Assembly (NCBI GenBank): GCA_002694345.1
Contig: NZLV01000145.1
Coordinates: 1-7,636 of the forward strand
Direction of reading: 5' to 3'
Origin: Maricaulis sp.
GTDB lineage: Bacteria > Pseudomonadota > Alphaproteobacteria > Caulobacterales > Maricaulaceae
DNA: 7,636 nt
Shown here: one piece after another, positions 5,806-7,636 of the stretch
Numbering within the stretch: the stretch's first letter is position 1
Layout: every line of letters begins with the position of its first letter
Made by a program: the position numbers and the translations under genes
Notes under the pieces: generated by a model
Databases searched by the model: none
What the model was told of the DNA's origin: nothing
What the model saw: the letters and a program-made list of their open reading frames with translations, nothing else

Positions 5806-5991
5806 CTACCAGCCCGACGGATCATCCGAGAAGCGGCAGGTCTCGCTGTCGGCGTGCCAGCTGCCATTGCCGTCCAGGCAGGCTTCGCGCTCAGTGCCCG
5901 TGAACAGGGCAATCCGGAGCGCGATGGCCAGGATGATCACGGCCAGCGTGATGCCCAGCCAGGTGCGCGGGCCGAGGCGGGCGGGTTTCAT
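5806..5991 (-). CDS. Small single-pass membrane protein with paired cysteines, function unknown
   Basis: On the minus strand, ATG at 5991-5989 opens 61 codons ending in TAG at 5808-5806. The protein has a basic lead (MKPARLGPRT), one hydrophobic helix at about 11-30 (WLGITLAVIILAIALRIALF), and a short polar domain. That domain contains two cysteines in ACLDGNGSWHADSETCRF (37-54). Positive charges before the helix predict the cysteine part faces the periplasm, where Cys38 and Cys52 could form a disulfide. The C-x-x-G/N-G-x-W-x6-C spacing resembles a short motif I associate with small alphaproteobacterial envelope proteins, but I cannot name the family. An in-frame TTG at 6006 would add five residues; neither start has a strong ribosome site. 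It lies 46 bases downstream of the Lrp-family gene in the same direction and might be read through from it. Confidence 0.62.
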   Translation of the reverse strand: MKPARLGPRTWLGITLAVIILAIALRIALFTGTEREACLDGNGSWHADSETCRFSDDPSGW

Positions 5992-6037
5992 GCCGCGCCC
6001 CGGCAACAGGTTTCATGCTGCACTGGCGAAAAACCGC

Positions 6038-6517
6038 TTAGCTGTCGATATGGCTCAAGGGCAGGCCGCGACCTTCCTTGACGTTGCGGACCTGGACCGA
6101 GGTCTGGAATTCGCCGACCACATCGAGCGGGATCATCTTCTCGTACATGAAGGTGTTGTAGGCATCGATGTCCGGCGCGACGATCTTCAGAAGATAGTCG
6201 TAGGGGCCCGTCATCGTGCAGCCTTCCACCACTTCCTCGAAGTCCTGAATGGCCTTTTCGAACTTGTCGTAATTGGCCTTGCGGGCCGGAGAGATCTTCA
6301 CTTCCAGATAGGCGGTGAACATCAGGCCGACGGCGCGACGATCCAGCTGGACCGAGCGCCGTTTGATGATACCTTCGGTCTCCAGGCGGCGAATGCGGCG
6401 CCAGCAGGGGGAGGGCGTCAGACCGACGATTTCCGCGATGTCCGCGACGGAGCGGCCCGCATCTTCCTGCAGGGCTTCAAGAATGCGAACGTCGATCGTA
6501 TCTAGGGTAGCCGTCAT
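6038..6517 (-). CDS. Lrp/AsnC-family transcriptional regulator (probable bkd regulator)
   Basis: The 159-residue protein has the two Lrp/AsnC domains. The N-terminal winged helix-turn-helix covers about 5-60 (LDTIDVRILEALQEDAGRS, then VADIAEIVGLTPSPCWRRIR as the HTH). The C-terminal RAM ligand-binding domain covers about 65-145 and includes the conserved TGPYDYLLKI (103-112). The LTPSPCWRRIRRLE recognition helix and TGxYDY loop are typical of Lrp proteins. Start ATG 6517-6515 has an excellent GAGGAAA site at 6526-6520. Such proteins form octamers, wrap DNA and sense amino acids such as leucine. Divergence from a branched-chain oxoacid dehydrogenase gene, as with BkdR of Pseudomonas putida, suggests it controls that operon. 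A perfect palindrome lies 18 bases upstream of its ATG and may mediate autoregulation. The family call is firm; the target is inferred. Confidence 0.92.
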   Translation of the reverse strand: MTATLDTIDVRILEALQEDAGRSVADIAEIVGLTPSPCWRRIRRLETEGIIKRRSVQLDRRAVGLMFTAYLEVKISPARKANYDKFEKAIQDFEEVVEGCTMTGPYDYLLKIVAPDIDAYNTFMYEKMIPLDVVGEFQTSVQVRNVKEGRGLPLSHIDS

Positions 6518-6519
6518 TA

Positions 6520-6526
6520 TTTCCTC
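6520..6526 (-). promoter_or_regulatory. Strong ribosome binding site of the Lrp-family gene
   Basis: On the minus strand this reads GAGGAAA, with its GAGG core five bases before the ATG at 6517. It fixes the start of the regulator. The site lies inside a weak inverted repeat, ATTT (6519-6522) CCTC AAAT (6527-6530), so a protein bound here would also occlude translation initiation signals in the DNA. Confidence 0.6.
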
Positions 6527-6534
6527 AAATCATA

Positions 6535-6549
6535 ATTTTCTGAGAAAAT
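6535..6549. promoter_or_regulatory. 15-base perfect palindrome, candidate Lrp-type operator
   Basis: ATTTTCT (6535-6541) and AGAAAAT (6543-6549) are exact complements around a single G at 6542, inside an AT-rich patch of an otherwise GC-rich region. The size, AT-rich core and odd central base resemble Lrp/AsnC-family operators, which are imperfect 15-base palindromes. It lies between the divergent regulator and bkdA1, 18 bases upstream of the regulator ATG and about 160 bases upstream of bkdA1. It probably lies in or near the regulator promoter, so autoregulation is the first guess and control of bkd the second. Confidence 0.55.
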
Positions 6550-6710
6550 AATCTAAGCTTTCGCTCTTGCGAACCCCAAAATGGCACCGCATTCCAATGG
6601 TGGACAAGACTAGCGCTTCCGCGTTAGAGCCCCTCGCGCAGAAGCGGTCGCCTAGCGTGGCCGGTCTGCATGTCCGGGGCACTTCGTCCCGCCAGTCCAG
6701 ATGAGAGCTC

Positions 6711-7636
6711 ATGGCACAAGACGCACCTCGCTTTCATGTCCCCGCGCCGCATGCGCGTCCCGGCGACACGCCCGATTTTTCGCATATTGAGGTCCAGCCG
6801 GCCGGCGAGGCCAAACGCCCGGATGTATCCGTGGCCGGCGTGGAGACCCGCGACCTGGCCCTCGGCCTGATCGGGGTCCTCGACCACAACCACCAGGCCG
6901 TCGGGGAATGGGATCCCAAACTGGATGCGGACATCCTGCGCGAGGGGCTCAAGCACATGATGCTGACCCGCGCCTATGACGACCGCATGCTCAAGCTGCA
7001 GCGCCAAGGCAAGATGAGCTTCTACATGAAGTCGACGGGCGAGGAGGCCATTGCGGTCGCCGGCGCCATGGCGCTCGACCAGGGCGACATGGTGTTTCCC
7101 TCCTACCGCCAGCAGGGCATCCTGTTTGCGCGCGGTCGCGACATTGTCGACATGATGTGCCACTGCATCTCCAACAGCCGTGACAATCTGAAGGGCCGCC
7201 AGCTGCCGGTGCACTACACCTGGGCCGAGGGCAATTTCTTCTCGATCTCCGGCAATCTGGCGACGCAATTCCCGCAAGCCGTCGGCTATGCCATGGCGTG
7301 CCGCTACAAGGGCGAAGACCAGATCGCGGCCAGCTGGATCGGCGAAGGCTCCACGGCCGAGGGTGACTTCCACGGCGCTCTGGTGCTGGCTTCGACCTAC
7401 AAGGCACCGGTCGTGCTGAATGTCGTCAACAATCAGTGGGCCATTTCCACCTTCCAGGGCATTGCCGCCGGTGATGCCCCGACCTTCGCGGCCAAGGGGC
7501 TGGGCTATGGCCTCGCCTCGCTGCGGATCGACGGGAATGACTTCCTCGCCGTCTATGCCGCCACGCAATGGGCGGCCGAGCGTGCCCGCAAAGGCCATGG
7601 CGCCACGGTGATCGAGAGCTTCACCTATCGCGCCGA
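6711..7636 (+). CDS. bkdA1: Branched-chain 2-oxoacid dehydrogenase E1 component, alpha subunit (3' truncated by window)
   Basis: ATG 6711 opens a frame that stays open for 308 codons to the right edge; the family is about 400-410 residues, so the last quarter is missing. An in-frame TGA at 6702-6704 fixes this start. The N-terminal 70 residues (MAQDAPRFHVPAPHARPGDT onward) are the lead seen in bacterial BkdA1. The thiamine diphosphate motif is GEGSTAEGDFHGAL (211-224) through VVNNQWAIS (238-246). GEG, rather than the GDG of pyruvate dehydrogenase E1, is characteristic of branched-chain enzymes, with the Glu a Mg2+ ligand. FPSYRQQG (129-136) and KGRQLPVHY (161-169) also fit. With E1-beta, E2 and E3 the enzyme decarboxylates the 2-oxoacids of Val, Leu and Ile to acyl-CoA; those genes are expected just downstream. 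The divergent Lrp-family gene is its likely regulator. Confidence 0.93.
   Translation, partial: MAQDAPRFHVPAPHARPGDTPDFSHIEVQPAGEAKRPDVSVAGVETRDLALGLIGVLDHNHQAVGEWDPKLDADILREGLKHMMLTRAYDDRMLKLQRQGKMSFYMKSTGEEAIAVAGAMALDQGDMVFPSYRQQGILFARGRDIVDMMCHCISNSRDNLKGRQLPVHYTWAEGNFFSISGNLATQFPQAVGYAMACRYKGEDQIAASWIGEGSTAEGDFHGALVLASTYKAPVVLNVVNNQWAISTFQGIAAGDAPTFAAKGLGYGLASLRIDGNDFLAVYAATQWAAERARKGHGATVIESFTYRA

Noticed and set aside
5867..6505. 212-codon plus-strand open frame opposite the Lrp-family gene
   Set aside because: It is antisense to a regulator with intact HTH and RAM domains and a strong ribosome site, and shows no domain of its own.
6624..7598. 324-codon minus-strand open frame opposite bkdA1
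   Set aside because: The plus strand encodes an unmistakable E1-alpha subunit running off the window; the minus frame is its antisense shadow.

Overview
The window looks like chromosomal DNA from a flagellated alphaproteobacterium. It has high GC (67% in one 60-base line I counted inside the thiolase gene), strong C/G bias at third positions, and protein styles typical of the Caulobacterales/Maricaulaceae group. The genus is a guess (Maricaulis-like); the class is fairly safe. Nothing points to a plasmid or phage, and I see no tRNA, rRNA, CRISPR array, transposase or complete insertion sequence.

Layout. The left edge holds the end of flgK and all of flgL, the two hook-filament junction proteins, in one operon (1-1118). 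Next come a small AT-rich orphan gene for a two-helix membrane protein (1289-1543) and mnmA, for tRNA 2-thiouridine synthesis (1637-2854). A compact ParD/ParE-type toxin-antitoxin pair (2923-3481) is followed by about 300 bases without a convincing gene. A thiolase gene with its own plausible promoter (3717-4979) comes next. Then there is a sulfotransferase-family gene of clearly lower GC (5076-5762), which looks horizontally acquired. It converges on a minus-strand small membrane protein (5806-5991), which lies behind an Lrp/AsnC-family regulator (6038-6517, minus). Divergent from the regulator is the E1-alpha subunit of branched-chain 2-oxoacid dehydrogenase (6711 to the right edge, truncated by the window).

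How they fit together. The best-supported functional unit is the right end: an Lrp-type regulator transcribed away from a bkd operon, with a 15-base perfect palindrome (6535-6549) just upstream of the regulator's start codon. This resembles the BkdR/bkd arrangement known from pseudomonads, so I infer substrate-responsive control of branched-chain amino-acid breakdown. The thiolase about 1.7 kb away could act in the same or a related acyl-CoA pathway, but it is a separate transcription unit. The flagellar, tRNA-modification, toxin-antitoxin and sulfotransferase genes appear to be unrelated neighbours.

No wholly new multi-gene system is evident. The items most worth a second look are the palindrome, the low-GC sulfotransferase, the two orphan small membrane proteins and the non-coding stretch after parE.
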